A DNA stretch of 64,000 nucleotides from Glandiceps talaboti (GCF_964340395.1 NC_135557.1:8803960-8867959); one strand, 5' to 3'. Shown: positions 1 through 14,234, counted from the first letter of the stretch. The notes: generated by a model not told the origin, from the letters alone. A program made the numbers and translations.

Positions 1-125
1 CTAGGCTAAAGACCTACTTTTTTGAGAGAGCATATTTAAGTGACACTTTGTAAAGCGCCAGTGAACATTTTAAATGGATACCAGGCGCTATATAAATCTG
101 TTATCATATCATATCATATCATAAA
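1..125 (+). mobile_element. 3' tail of a LINE-like element
   Basis: The stretch contains AAAGCGCC, then GGCGCTATATAAAT, and ends in a (CATAT)n simple repeat up to about base 122. From memory, a GCGCTATATAAAT tail followed by a short tandem repeat is common at 3' ends of L2/CR1/RTE-like LINEs in animals. The upstream bases (GGCTAAAGACCTACTTTTTT) resemble the end of such a reverse-transcriptase ORF. The element is cut by the window edge. Confidence 0.55.
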
Positions 126-280
126 TGAGCAATAAATGCTACAGAAACATATGAAATTCAAATTTTTTTCAAATTTTTTTCTAACTAATCACCGTGAACT
201 CTTGTTTGTCGTTACAGAACAGTGCTGCTTTGCATGCATGAACCATTACATAGTTATATTCAAAGGGTTTACTTTGCAGT

Positions 281-520
281 ATGTCGTGAATGATCGGTAT
301 ATTTCCTGGGTAATCGGTAAATGTCGCGATCAAACGGAATCATTCGTGATCAGTCTGCACATGTAAGGATTAATAGGCATATGTCGTGAATAATCGGTGT
401 AGGTCGTGAATAGTCGGTATATTTCGTGATTAAGCGATATATGTCGTGAGTAATCGGGATATGTCCGAAATAGTCGATACATGTTGTGATTGATTGGTAA
501 ATGTCGTGCAATCATTGGGA
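281..520. repeat. Minisatellite, 12 units of exactly 20 bp
   Basis: Twelve consecutive units of exactly 20 bases, related to ATGTCGTGAATAATCGGTAT, run without indels. Units 3 to 5 are the most diverged. The two ORFs over this stretch are by-products of the repeat. Confidence 0.9.
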
Positions 521-1540
521 TTATGATTTCCGGGGTTGGTGTTCCCAAGAGGTAGACAGATGCATTCAATACTTGATTGATGTGTCTCTACTTAATGACA
601 TGGATTTTACTTTTTTTTCTAGTTGTTTTGTTGAGTTTTGTTAACACGATTTTAATTGTATTATTCAACTTTCTAAAGGATGTGATGTCTACGACACAAC
701 TGAAGATTTATCTCAACTCAGCATACAATCAAAAGTCGTGTCATGTAGGGTAGGGGCAATTAAGACTAATAATTTGAGAGATCGGAATTGTGAACATGAA
801 TAATTCTAAAATAACAATGCAGCTGGCTCCTAAGCAATTCTCAAAGCTCATTCACTGATCATCCATGGATGACATCTGTGATTTATTAGAGGTAAAATAA
901 CATTTAATGTGATTGAACAGTTTCAATGAATACTTTGCCTTCATTCATTCACTGTTGCCATGGTAACGTCAATGTTTCATAATACATTGACACCTAATAC
1001 AGGTCTACAACGCAACATATTACCTAAATCAAATCAGGAATTCTATTTTAATAGTCACCTAGGGGGTCTGATAGCCTATCAACTGATCGGAAAGAGTGAG
1101 AAAGCTAATTGACGAATTCTGACCATGTACAGCGAATTGCAAGATGTAGATATGATCTCCACAGGAAATGAACGGTTCATTAAAGGGCGGCCTGCAGTGC
1201 TATCACGGTCTCGCTAAGACATTCGTACCAATGGGGATACTGTATAGAAATGGTATCCAAACTTAGAATATTAAGGATCTATTTGAAAGAAGCCGCAGGG
1301 ACTAAGCATACCCCTGTACTATTTGTATTTAGATGAGATGATGACGGCTTTTCATTTAAATTTTAATAGATAGTTGGTATATACACTCAAAATGTTAAAT
1401 TACATTTGCCTTTGCTGTTCTACTCCTGACAATTTTATCCAAAGATACCCAGTTATCAGTCAACCGTGGTATAAATTATTATATCCTCTCCTACTTGCCT
1501 CAAAATTTTAATTAAGTCACAAAGAATTTGTATTCAATGT
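521..1540. other. Non-coding stretch, nothing recognised
   Basis: I see no coding exon, RNA gene or clear repeat in this AT-rich stretch on either strand. Confidence 0.5.
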
Positions 1541-1810
1541 TATGTTGTTTTGTTTTGTTTTGTTTTGTTTTGTTTTGTTTTGTTTTGTTTGTATTGTCTT
1601 GTTCTGTTCTGTTCAGTTCTGTTTTGTACTACTCTGCTCTGCTGTTGTGTTGTGTTGTGTTATGTTATGTTATGTTATGTTGTGTGTTCTATTCTATTCA
1701 ATTTCATTCTAATCTATTCTATTCTATTCTATTCTATTCTATTCTATTCTATTCTATTCTATTCTATTCTATTCTATGCCATTCCATTCAATTTCATTCT
1801 ATTATATTCT
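1541..1810. repeat. Pentanucleotide microsatellite block
   Basis: A (TTTTG)n tract drifts through (TGTTA)n-like units into a long pure (ATTCT)n run at about 1715-1777. The Phe/Leu/Cys-rich open frames over it are artefacts of the repeat. Confidence 0.9.
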
Positions 1811-2617
1811 ACTCTTCATCTCCATTCCCCCACCTGTTCGTCCATCACTAACTCATCAATGCAAACATTCATCGTCAGTCCATCTATTCACGCAATGATT
1901 GCTTTTCGTTGACAACACTAATAGTGAATGACGTCACAACCGACATGAATATCTACGTATATTTGTTTTCCTGTCGTTGTTTCATCTTTTGAACTCAAAT
2001 ACATGAGGACATTCAAAAACGTGAGATTTGCAAGGCAGTGCATGTCAAAATTGAATCTATATAAATACAGATTTATATTGGTTGTGGCATTGTCTTATGA
2101 TAAAGAGGACATCTGCGTATTTCAATTATCTTCTGGAATATCTTAACGTATATATAGATTAACGTGATAGCTAAAACTATCATTTCGTTGGTGCCATAAG
2201 CTAAGTGAATTCCTCGTTCAACTGTGAAAGGTATGTATATTACAACAACGTACAAAAGATAAATATAAATAAACACTAAATATTGGAAAAATACAAGATG
2301 AGTCATCCACCTTGGAAATATTTTCATTTTCGCTTTACTTAGCTGATTTTTTATTTAAAAGTATTCATTGTCATTTATTATTTTATATAAATATTAATTT
2401 TTATGCGATTATCTAAATACACGTTATGTGTACATGGATATTTCTATAAATTCAAACGAAAATTAAAGTTGGAGTAGTTTTATTATAGTTGTATGCTTAT
2501 CAATTATTAGGACAGGGCTAAGCATCTCTCAAATAGTGGAGAATTTTCTTTACTCTGTTTTTGAATTTGTGATTTTATATGTATCGTCTGTAATTAAACA
2601 TACTTGTCAAAATATCG
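1811..2617. other. Non-coding stretch, nothing recognised
   Basis: AT-rich with no exon-like open frame flanked by splice sites. The minus-strand frame at 2073-2327 is low complexity and hydrophobic, with no recognisable domain. Confidence 0.45.
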
Positions 2618-2727
2618 TATACATACATACATACATACATACATACATACATCCATACATACATACATACATACATATATACATACATATATACATACAC
2701 ACATACATACATACATACATACATACA

Positions 2728-2761
<34 letters not shown>

Positions 2762-2783
2762 CATACACACATACATACATACA

Positions 2784-2817
<34 letters not shown>

Positions 2818-2859
2818 CATACATATATACATACACACATACATACATACATACATACA

Positions 2860-2893
<34 letters not shown>

Positions 2894-3231
2894 CATACAC
2901 ACATACATACATACATACATACATACATACATACATACATACATACATACATACATACATACATACATACATACATACATACGTACATACGTACATACGT
3001 ACATACATACATACATACATACATACATACGTACGTACGTACATACATACACACACACATACATACATACATACATACATACATACATACACACACACAT
3101 GCATACCACATACATACATACATACATACATACATACGTACATACGTACGTACGTACATGCATACGTACATACATACATACGTACATACATACATACATA
3201 CATACATACATACATACATACATACATACAT
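2618..3231. repeat. Long (ACAT)n compound microsatellite
   Basis: About 610 bases of ACAT units with periodic ATAT, ACAC and ACGT variants. Long open frames here (Thr/Tyr/Ile/His on plus, Met/Tyr/Val/Cys on minus) exist only because a 4-bp repeat without stops is open in all frames. Confidence 0.97.
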
Positions 3232-4503
3232 GCTATTTCATATTTCTATGGTTATAACCATTCGTATTGCATTACGTTGTAAATGCGACGTGATATTTTA
3301 CAATCTTGATTATTCTATCGCAGTTTTCTGAAACTTTGAATTATTTTTAGGTCAGCCTAAAGGCCGGGCGCTAGTCTCTTTTAAATAGTATATGAAGCGA
3401 TTTAGATTTGGATGAGTCACTGATTCAGAAGTTGAATAATTCATTTCAATCACTTTCAATAGGGTGTACGAGGTTAGGTATAAAAAAAATGTACGTCAAT
3501 AGATAATTGTTTCTCCCTGCTAAGGTGTCTTTGTATTCCGTAGCAAAGTGTGTCTATACACAACTACGATTAACTACACAGTAAGCAATGTAACCATGGC
3601 AACTAGACCTGAAATGTGTACATTCATTCAAGTTGACAATGTGTTGCTGTGAGGTAGAAAAAATGAAACTGTAGATAATCCCACCAACTAACAATGCAGG
3701 GCCTTCTGAAACTCATTTTGCCAACGGCGTTCAGATTGTCGGGCTTTTTGGTTGTTTTTTTTTACAAATCTTTGAGATACAGACCGGTTCTCAGTTCACT
3801 CACAGTCTATGCTTCGTATCGAATAGTCAATTCATTCGAATCTGCGGCTGAACATAAAAAAGCTTGTTATCTATCCAGCAACAGCACTCGGCTTGTGTCA
3901 AATTACTAAAAAGTATTAGACGAATACTAGTTGGGTAAATGGCCAAAGAATTGCAATATTAATGACGAGAGTGTACTGCTAATATGCTAATATCAAATTA
4001 TATTGTTGTCGCCAATGCCATATTATATGTATTAGACAGAAATATGTAGGTCGTAATTTGATTCAAGCATTTGGCTTTCAGTGTATTTAATAAACTTTAG
4101 ACCCAAACTTTTGACATCGAATCCCAGACATGGATTACTCGGTAAAATTGACGTTATAAAAACATGTCATATAAAACATGGAAATATGTCCATATAAATA
4201 TACATTAATATTGATGGCGAGGACTTTTAACTGAATGATTGAACCCACTCAGCAAACATTAAGTATATTATTATAATGTCGCTTGGCTCTACAACAGTAT
4301 CGCCGCATTTTGTCGTCTGACTCAACAAAGAGCTTAGTATACTAACATTGCATCGTAACTTGAGTAGCTGAATTATTTACATCGTAGCAACATATACGTT
4401 GATGAATATTACGATGGTACAGTAATAAAAAAATGCCCCGATAACAAATCACCCACTGTAACAGTGTAAAAACCTAACATTAAGGCCAAAAAGAACACTA
4501 CGA
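3232..4503. other. Non-coding stretch, nothing recognised
   Basis: No domain, exon or RNA gene recognised. The open frame at 3694-3909 has no conserved motif and no splice context that would argue for a gene. Confidence 0.4.
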
Positions 4504-4577
4504 TTTCGATTACGCTAAATTTTAGAATATATAAAACCTACCTATCCCACCTATTCTAAAATTTAGCGTAATCGAAA
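4504..4577. repeat. Perfect 25-bp inverted repeat (transposon end duplicated head to head)
   Basis: Arms at 4504-4528 and 4553-4577 are perfect reverse complements around a 24-bp spacer. The arm (containing TTACGCTAAATTTTAGAAT) plus the spacer sequence CCTATCCCACC match one end of the GGCCTAA-terminated family at 5334-5709, 12323-12676 and 28548-28912. Confidence 0.85.
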
Positions 4578-5333
4578 CCATACAATATGTAAATCTAACT
4601 CAATGATTGAACCCAATCACAAGCGCCATGTTATAGATATGAGCCTAAAAGCAACCCATTGTCGCTTAAAGACTAGCATTTGTACTGTCTTCATCGCACC
4701 ATCAATAACGTTATATAAATTCTCTCTGTTCCGGTCGTAGAGGGCGTGGATTTGTCAACTTTATTTTTACTGTATTTAGTAAATTCATGAGAAACTTAGG
4801 GGAAAAAACCCAGACCTTCCCAATTGCATCACCCGCAAAGAAAATGAAGCATATACTACTAAAGATGACGTCATGTCGAGCCGGACAGTGAAATGATGTC
4901 ATATTATCGATCCAGTAAATAAGATGCAGCAATATTTAAAGAAGAGAATGTACTGAGGCGGATAACGTTATATTTCAGCTTTACTTGTTTCAATTGCATA
5001 CTGACATTAAAATCGCTACACGCCTCGTTATCAGTTATACATACAAACCCTTCACTTTTAGTCCTTTCAAAGTTTCACTTTAAAATGTAAAATTAGATAT
5101 TCAGTAAACATGACTGCTGTCAGACGAAACACGTAAAAGCACTGTCTATGGTACACTTTCAATATTTTTGCAGCTGGCAGTTCTTAAACCAAATACGGAA
5201 TAAAAACTGAAAACTTCACTGTCTAGATTAATGATAGCAGAATGAAAGCATATAGTTTCATCAACAGTGATTACGTTTATATATTATATAGCGAGTACAA
5301 AAAAACGGCGAGAACTTGAAATTACTTCTGTTT

Positions 5334-5709
5334 GGCCTAAAAAATGTGTTGGGTTCCGGTTACCCGACCCGGACCTAGTTTCTAACTGTCGATCCTAAAA
5401 TTTTTTTACACGTACTCGAGAAAAATAAAATAATATCGCGACAATTGTGAAATCTCGCGAGAAATAGTGGATGCGAAAACTGATATCAACTTAAAAAGAC
5501 AACATAAAACTGTTCTTCCAATCTGTTATAGTTGTACATCTGATGAGAAGAAACCAATAACACAAGATATCATTGAAAACAACGGAAACATAATTACCCT
5601 GAACTAGACACTGACACATGAATTTCCTTTTAAAAAAATAGAATAAAAAATGTACCTACCCCACCTATTCTAAAATTGAGCGTAATCGGAACCACACATT
5701 TGTTAGGCC
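5334..5709 (-). mobile_element. Non-autonomous DNA transposon (MITE), family A, copy 1
   Basis: A 376-bp element with imperfect terminal inverted repeats: GGCCTAAAAAATGTGT at one end and, reverse-complemented, GGCCTAACAAATGTGT at the other, both followed by GGTTCCG-like bases. Two full copies lie at 12323-12676 and 28548-28912 in the opposite orientation. There is no coding capacity. The target-site duplication could not be defined. Confidence 0.75.
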
Positions 5710-5900
5710 TTATACGCAATTTATATAAATATATATTGCCAATGAAAAAATCGTCATGCAGTATTAAATATAACTGACTCTTTCAACAATAATTAATCTT
5801 ATTTCAATATAATTTCCAGTGCTTTCCGAGGTGTAATGATTCAGTTTGATGTATTTACATTTGGGTCGTGATCTTTTCCAGTTAGGGACATCCTCCGTAT

Positions 5901-5953
5901 CGGGATAATTATCCCCGGGATAAACGTTTATCCCGAATGGGATTATTATCCCG
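5901..5953. repeat. Nested palindromes built on GGGATAA
   Basis: The motif GGGATAA/TTATCCC occurs in alternating orientation, with a variant GGGATTA. A perfect 20-bp palindrome lies at 5916-5935 (CGGGATAAACGTTTATCCCG). Each unit also contains a GATA-type core. Function is unknown. Confidence 0.7.
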
Positions 5954-6327
5954 TCAGGAATTAATCTTTGTATCGCGATAGCGACTTAAATTTTGAAGTC
6001 TCTGGCGGTCATATCTAAAACATGGCGTTTGTGGAAACGTAACGTGTGTGTATGTGTTCTATTCTCAAATACAATCGAAATGAAACGGGCGTTAGACGTA
6101 GGTTGTCCAGGACATATGTTCAATACACGCGTTTAAGTACTGTTGGATCTGAAATAATTGAATCCGTTCAGGGTAAATCAATGGCAGGTACGTACCGTGC
6201 AGTTAAAAGTGTTTATCCCAATAAATATAAAGAGGCAATCAAAGTACACTGTGTTTTGTTTATCCCGATGGTAGGATATTTCTGACTGGCATTGCATGCG
6301 ACGAAAGCGCGCAGGAAGAATAGAACA

Positions 6328-6478
6328 CCCCCCCCCAAAAAAACAACAACAACACAACAACAAACAAAAAAAAACAAAAAAAAACACCCAAACCCCCCCA
6401 AAAAAACAAACAAACAAAAAACACAACAATAATAAACAATAAACGAACAAACGAACAAAAACCAAACAAACAAAACGG
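6328..6478. repeat. A/C-rich low-complexity tract
   Basis: A poly-C run followed by AAC, AAAC and poly-A blocks. Gly/Phe/Val-rich minus frames over it are artefacts. Confidence 0.9.
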
Positions 6479-7270
6479 TTTAAAATTTAGACAATCTCAA
6501 ATTAGATTTAAAATACGTTTACTTCCCATTGCAAGTCACATGACTTTAGCTTGGCATCACATTACCATTATTGAGATTGAAAATTTTCGAATACAGACTA
6601 TAAGAAGCAAGTCTCGTGGCTTCACATTTATTGACAGTAAAGCTGTATGAGTCAAATTATCACTAAAAAAACAGGTTTGTCTCATGGACTGTTTTACATG
6701 CATTATGAAGGCCGTGGTTATAGATAGGGCAAACCTAGAATTTCGCAAAACACCACGTACTACGGATTTGCAATACAAACTATTGGAACGTAATCCTAGC
6801 TTAGGCCAGATTTTAGTAAGAACAGAAAAAAGGAGAAAACCGCTTTCCAGTGTTCAGTGAAAATGTGTTTTAGTTCTTCATGCTGTCGGCGTTTTCAGGA
6901 ACCCGACACTAACTCTATTCATAGACAATAGCCTATGGTTGCTCTTTACAGAAGTCACGCACACATCGATGATGACGTCACACAGTGGATATCGCCTGAT
7001 CCAGAAGCGGTGTTTGCAGTGGTCAACCTTTTGTTAAAATTCAGAACAAAATACTCAAGTGACAATTATATTTAGAACCCAGTCACTTTGTTTACTAGCG
7101 TATTACAAGAAGGTTAAACCACGTGACATGTTTAGTCTTCAAAATGTAGGTATTTAAACCCCTACAAAAAATAAGCTTTATAAACTAAAACGAAATTGCG
7201 CAATTCTTATTTTATCCGCAAAAAGAGATTACTCCTCTTTCCAGTGAAAATACACTATATAGTAATTTTA
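6479..7270. other. Non-coding stretch, nothing recognised
   Basis: No supported coding or RNA feature. CATAGACAATAG near 6920 recurs as the arm of a palindrome at 61214-61249. Confidence 0.4.
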
Positions 7271-7407
7271 GTATGTATGTATGGATGGATGGATGGATGG
7301 ATGGATGGATGGATGTATGTATGTATGTATGTATGTATGTATGTATGTATGTATGTATGTATGTATGTATGTATGTATGTATGTCCACCCATCAATCCAT
7401 CAACATC

Positions 7408-7493
<86 letters not shown>

Positions 7494-7494
7494 A

Positions 7495-7571
<77 letters not shown>
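7271..7571. repeat. Compound microsatellite (ATGT)(GGAT)(ATGT)(CTAT)(AT)
   Basis: Five adjoining simple-repeat blocks: ATGT, GGAT, ATGT, CTAT (about 25 units) and AT (about 35 units). Confidence 0.97.
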
Positions 7572-7572
<1 letters not shown>

Positions 7573-10099
7573 AAGTGTCTGTGTGAAGTCGTTCTCTTAT
7601 GTTGTCATACCTTTGTGTCTCATAGAATTCTTCTCAATGTGTTGAACTACGACACTTCATGTTATTTACACATACATTGCTAGCTATAGGGATAATGAAT
7701 ACTGACGTCGTAACGAGCACTGTGCAGTTTTTTAGTACCATTTCGGATTAGACTTTCCTTCTTACATCACACATGGCAGTTAAAGGGTCCGTACACATGA
7801 CGTAATTCGTCTCACGGCGCTTAGGCATCGCTGTCAGTTTCATTGACTCACACGCCGCTTAATATACAACATTAAAATGATTAAAGTTAGATGATACTAT
7901 TTCTACTTTGTTTCCATGGAAACATGGTGCGATTAATATCAGCTAAATCAGCAGTGATATGACAGATGATGGCAAGGTGTTGGAAGTGCCTAGCCGATCC
8001 GTTGTCGTCTTTCGATTTCTTGTTATTTTTATAAGGTTTACGAACTAAATAGATTGTCATTTGATTTGCTCAGCTGACAGGGACTCCTAGAAGTCGAGGC
8101 TTGTTTTCTGTCCTTTCAGTAACATAATCAACATAAAGTATAGCGAGACAATATTTCAAGTGACCTTTGACCTTGTCGTAGTTGTCTACCTGTGAGTCCA
8201 TTCTAAGTGTCTGATTGTATTGTCAAAACCGGGTAATAATCATATCCATCGCATTGATCCTCCACTGATCACAATGGTCTAGACACTGCCTTACATTATG
8301 ATTTCACCGAACCGGCACTGAGTGATGTCATGCAGGTAATCGATGTAGCTGTCTTTTCTCGTGAAATATGTGTACACGTATTTGTGATAATAGACTAGAC
8401 CACACTAAACTATCGTTCATTGGCAAGTAGCATCCAATACTACACCCGAATTTGAACCAAACCCCTAAGGGCGTTACTTGATTGTGTTTTCTGTTTCTGA
8501 TGACTTAGCGTCTCCAAGGTAACACTGATAATTATCACATCAAGTTTGGGCATCTTTCCTTTTTTTCAGAAATGATTTCTCATTTTTCTTTTAAAATTTC
8601 AAAATTCCAATGAAGCTGTAGGAAACATAACCAAACACGGGAACGGTTATATGTGCATATCTTCCCCATATGGATAAAACGAGACAGGGTAGCCGCGGGG
8701 CATGGCTAGTAAGCAAAACAATGTTTTGACAAATGATTGAGGGGGGGGGGGGGTAGCTTCAAACTCACCTAATCCAACTGGATGGTTAGATAAACACCGC
8801 CCTCTAATTCTCAAAAAGACAAATTAAAAATATCAACACTTAGGATAGTCTTCGGCAAGGAGGGGAGGGTTACATTGTACAAATCGGTTCTCAGGAGAAG
8901 GTCACATTTTAGTAAAAAGGGAATTAGAGGAGGGTTTTGACTTACGTTTAACGTATAATTGTATTGTTTAACTGTGCACGCAATGTTGGCATCTTGCCAC
9001 TGGTTAGACATCCCACTACTGCCACCGTTGTATCGTAATATCAGGACATATCAGTCAGATCTCTGCTGACAGCCATTCATTGAATCAATTGTTAGTTGTG
9101 GTGTTAGGAGAGGAGTGGGTCTCACAGGAGTGCAGGAATCAGTATGGAAAACAATTGGGGATAATGTTGTGGAGTACTAAATTCTGAAAACATTGGGCAG
9201 TGTGCCCATCTAGTCTTTAAAGAGTTCTAACTTTCTGGTATGCCAATTAGATCCAAACACGGGAATAAATTAATGCAGAGCCGTTATACAAATTCATTGT
9301 AGTGGTTGTAGTGACAGACAACCAATGCCTTTAAAATTATCAATGTGGTGGCAGTGGTGGGATCGAGTCCTTATCATTGATTCTGGGACTCGTGTCCCTT
9401 TTCACGTCTGGCAGCATTTTATTAACCCGTGTTTTGAGAAAAGAAGTTGATGAAGGAATGCCTTTTAGAGAACGGATCCAGGGCTAGGGGAGGATCATAT
9501 TTCATGCAACAGTATGGATTTGATTTCCCCTGCCCCTTTAACTACTAAAGGCTCCCCCAGCAAATCTATTTACACCACCGTCTAATCCGCAAAGAAAGGC
9601 AACGGTTAAAATAGCAACTGTGGATTCACTCAATGTTGTACGTATATAAGGTTTGTTCTTCGATGTACAAAAATCTATTTAATATACAGTGCATCAACCA
9701 TCGTTGTCGTCTTCCTTATCGCCATTGTTATCACTGTCTTTATCTTAATTGATTCCATTATCGTTTACTCTAGACGTATTCGAACGAATTTGAAGATTGC
9801 TGATCGTATCTTCATATTTGGTTTCTTAATCAGCCGACTATCGATGCCTATTGACCAAACAACTGTTTGAAAATTCTATCCACGCATACTTCTGCTAAAC
9901 GTTTAGCGCCAAATCGACTATAGCCACGTACATGTCCACAATCTCCTCTCCACATGTCAGTAACCGATGTTTTATTTGGAAATAATGCCTCTCTATTTCA
10001 TCTTGTCTGATATTTTCTTATCTTTGCTAATCTTAATATCATTTGCGTACCTTTCCCCGTGACACCCGCCCCCCTACAGTAATTACAACCCAGGTCAAG
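7572..10099. other. Non-coding stretch with one poly-G run
   Basis: No exon or domain recognised. A 13-base G run lies at 8741-8753. The few open frames are short and featureless. Confidence 0.45.
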
Positions 10100-10190
10100 T
10101 TTCCGTTCACAGGCTCTATTTGATACAAACACGTAGAAACAAATCAGAAATTGCACCTGCTACATTTTAAGATAAGCAAAATTGAATTAA
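10100..10190 (+). mobile_element. Interspersed repeat family F, fragment
   Basis: Contains CCGTTCACAGG, then a sequence close to CTGTTTGATACAACC-AGCAGAAA. The same series occurs at 41495-41665 and 63680-63865. The fragment is degenerate and no ends are clear. Confidence 0.5.
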
Positions 10191-11105
10191 TACAGTACCT
10201 TGAGATATTTTGTCTTAATGAAATTAACGACGGTGTCAGCGTACAGACGTCAAATGCAAACCTCGCCCACGTGTCTGCGTCAAGTTGCAGTACATTTAAA
10301 TTATTTACTTCATAGTAGACAAAATGTAGCAAGAAATTACGTTCGTGCTATCTTTAGAGTGTGCAGTTTGTCGTCGGTAAACGGTAACTTGAAACGGACT
10401 GCATGTATGCATTATGTAGCTGACTCTATATGAATTGTCGGTGAATCATCATCTCATAAATATATTATTCAAATCATACACAATGGATTACGTTATACTA
10501 CACACAGGATTAAGTCAAACACATACATCTATAGTACAGAATGTTAGTACATTTATACACAGAGTCAGAGCGCACGTCATCATGTTACGCAGTAGTTAAA
10601 AAGACAAGGATTTTTTTGTAGGCCTCTTCAACAAACCAGCAACTAATAGGCAAGTTGTCGTTTTTGCTTACAATCATCCTGGTTATTCAGTTGAGTGTAT
10701 TAATTTCTGGCGATATATTTTTACGATATTGGTAAATACGCGAATACTTTTCCCCTCAACTTTCGGTATAAAGGTAGCAAACGCTTAGGAATATTCTATT
10801 TGCGGTATCGATGATTTTAATAGGTTATGGGTTTTGCATGGTTCAAAGGGCATTGATCGTGGGAACTGTAATTATGCCATAATGGCCCTATGTGTACACC
10901 TTAATATGAAATAAACAGTAACATGTTTCTCAAGGGTTTGAATATAGAACATAACATCTGGACGAAACGACATGGGCAATACACAATTGAAATTCACTTT
11001 GTCAGATGAGGGTCATAGTGCATGTGTTACATGTATAAACGCTGTAGACACACATGGGCATCAGCGACGCAAAATTACATGGATATGTATGGAGAGAGGC
11101 TGGAT
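10191..11105. other. Non-coding stretch, nothing recognised
   Basis: No exon-like sequence with domain similarity on either strand. Overlapping opposite-strand frames around 10144-10433 have no recognisable motif. Confidence 0.4.
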
Positions 11106-11217
11106 TGTATGTATGTATGTATGTATGTATGTATGTATGTATGTATGGATGGATGGATGGATGGATGGATGGATGGATGGATGGATGTATGTATGTATGT
11201 ATGTATGTATGTATGTC
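11106..11217. repeat. (ATGT)/(GGAT) microsatellite
   Basis: ATGT units, then about nine GGAT units, then ATGT units again, the same order as the start of the 7271 block. Confidence 0.95.
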
Positions 11218-11333
11218 TGACGGACTCTCTCATATGATTACATATAGCATGAAACAAACACTTATAAATTGTATCTTGAATTTTCATGCTTAATCAATGT
11301 TCAGACAACTTACTATTTTTGGAGTACACATTC

Positions 11334-12322
<989 letters not shown>

Positions 12323-12676
12323 GGCCTAATAAACAAATTGTGTGGTTCCAATTACGCTCAATTCTAGAATAGATGGGGTGGGTAGATTTTTTATTTTATT
12401 TTCATTATATTTTTTTTCTGTGTGAGTGGCTAGTTCAGATTTTCCATTGTTTTCCAAATGGTCTCTGTGTTGTTTATTTCTTCCCATCAGATGTACAGCC
12501 ATTACAGATTGTCTTTTTAAATTGATGTCAGTTTCCGCATCCACTATTTCTAGTGAGACTTAACAATTTTTGTGATTTTATTTTTCTTCTTCTCGAATAT
12601 GTAAAAAATGTTTAGGGTCAGCATTGAAAAGCTTGGTGGGGGTCGGGTAACCCGAACCAAACAATTTTTTTAGGCC
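12323..12676 (+). mobile_element. MITE family A, copy 2
   Basis: A 354-bp element bounded by GGCCTAATAAACAAATTGTG and ...TTTTTTTAGGCC. The interior shares GTGTGGTTCC-ATTACGCTCAAT, TGGTCTCTGTGTTGTTTATT and TGATGTCAGTTTCCGCA with the other copies. The 72-residue minus frame across it is the element's own sequence, not a gene. Confidence 0.75.
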
Positions 12677-13024
12677 TAAGAGATTATATTGGGGTTTTTT
12701 GTTGCATGGTGATCCAACTACATTGTGGATTGTATTATCTTGTCGTGCTAACGAAGTCTATCTACGTTCAATGTATGGTTAAATCAGGATCCTGTTCATT
12801 GCATTTTCCAGCAACGTTTCCGAAAAAAATGGTTGTATCAAACTGACCCTTCTAAAAATGTTGCTCTTGTAGTTGCTGTCAGAGACACGCTAATATACAT
12901 GACAATACCTACAACGCCTGCAACTTTGAAAATGTGAACAGTTTGGGATATTCCTTCTATAGTTGTCGAGTATAGATTTGATAGGGACTTTTTATTATCA
13001 CATATGTATCACAGATTACTTTCG

Positions 13025-13325
13025 GCGGTACGCGCGCATACTAGTGGTATTTGCACAGCATGCGGCATGGCAATACCAAAAACGTTCATTGCATACGTGC
13101 AAATGATATGCAAAATAGGCCGCACTTGTTCGTTCTACCCGAAAGCATGCGCATTCTGCCATTTTGACGGAAATTTGTTGTTTTGGTATGTGGGTACTGA
13201 GGGGTATTTGCAGTCGTGCTTGCAGTGACTCCTGCCGCACCTTCACGAGCGTAGCGAGTGAAAGTACTGCCACAGAGAACCCACAAGCACTCATGCAGAT
13301 ATCCCTAGTATGCCACAGTTGCACT
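13025..13325 (-). mobile_element. Interspersed repeat family E, copy 1
   Basis: The reverse complement matches 38987-39285 over most of its length. Shared blocks include TGCAAATGATATGCAAA, a GCGCGCA-ACTAG-GGTATTT block and GTGGCATACT-GGGATATCT. Opposite-strand frames of up to 102 residues inside are consequences of the repeat. Confidence 0.7.
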
Positions 13326-13913
13326 CACGCGTCATGAGGTTTTTTCATATTCTCTATTTCCCTCATGCTAAAAATAAACACCGCTTTGATGATTGTCTGT
13401 CCTAACATCGATTAAGAAGCACGTCAATATTTGTTTAAGCTTGTAGAAAATCGCCATTTTGAATTACAGTTGAGAAGGTACTTTCTTGATGACGCGTACG
13501 TTAAACACAAATACAATGATTTTTAATACCATCCAATATGATTGACGTGTTATACGGTTGACATCCTTGTCGGAGATAAAATTCATACTGAGCTTGAGGC
13601 CACTTAAGGATTCTGTCAGAGTTTTGCAACCAATCCAATTAACGTAAATTTGGCCAATCATGAATGCAATCTTCTCCCTACTGAAGCCATCTCTTTAGTT
13701 AGTAACCAATCATAAATAGATCAATATTAAGTTCACACAAATATATGTACGAAATGTTGGTAACTGTTCAAGGTAATGTTGTATAAGCTGATAAAAATGT
13801 GTGAGATGTAGGAATATGATAAACAATTTAAGTGTACACAGTTTGCTTTAGTACTTATTTGTGATTCGTCATTCTTTCCAAAACCTCTTCTATACCAATT
13901 TCCCACAGACTTT

Positions 13914-14234
13914 AAAGTGGCCATATGGATGAGGATTGGGAAATTTATTTTGGATTTTTTGGTTTATAAAACAAATTTATCATGGCTTCCTACTTTAAAA
14001 ATCAATGTGAAACGATACTGACGAAGTTTGTGTTTGTAACTCAATACATTTCATAAAAACTAAAAAACAATGTGTAAAAAGTTTGTTATTATACGTACAA
14101 TAACAAACATTTTATACATTTATTAATCTTTTGTGATTGAGTTACAAACAAGGACTTATCATATATTGTTTACATTGATTTTTCAAGTAGAAAGCCATAA
14201 TGAAATACTCAATCCTCATCCCGGTGGCCACTTT
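13914..14234. mobile_element. Foldback MITE family B, copy 1
   Basis: A 321-bp long-inverted-repeat element. It starts AAAGTGGCCATATGGATGA and ends in the complement, ...GTGGCCACTTT. Each arm carries ATGGCTTCCTACTT, AAAAATCAATGTGAAA and GTTTGTAACTCAATACA. The centre is GTTTGTTATTATACGTACAA. A second complete copy lies at 26579-26912. Confidence 0.8.

Noticed and set aside
2618-3231. CRISPR-like or other spaced repeat array
   Set aside because: The repeats are uninterrupted short tandem units without unique spacers, and the window is animal nuclear DNA.
2536-3282. Long plus and minus open frames (up to 248 residues)
   Set aside because: They translate a (ACAT)n repeat; a stop-free 4-bp unit is open in every frame.
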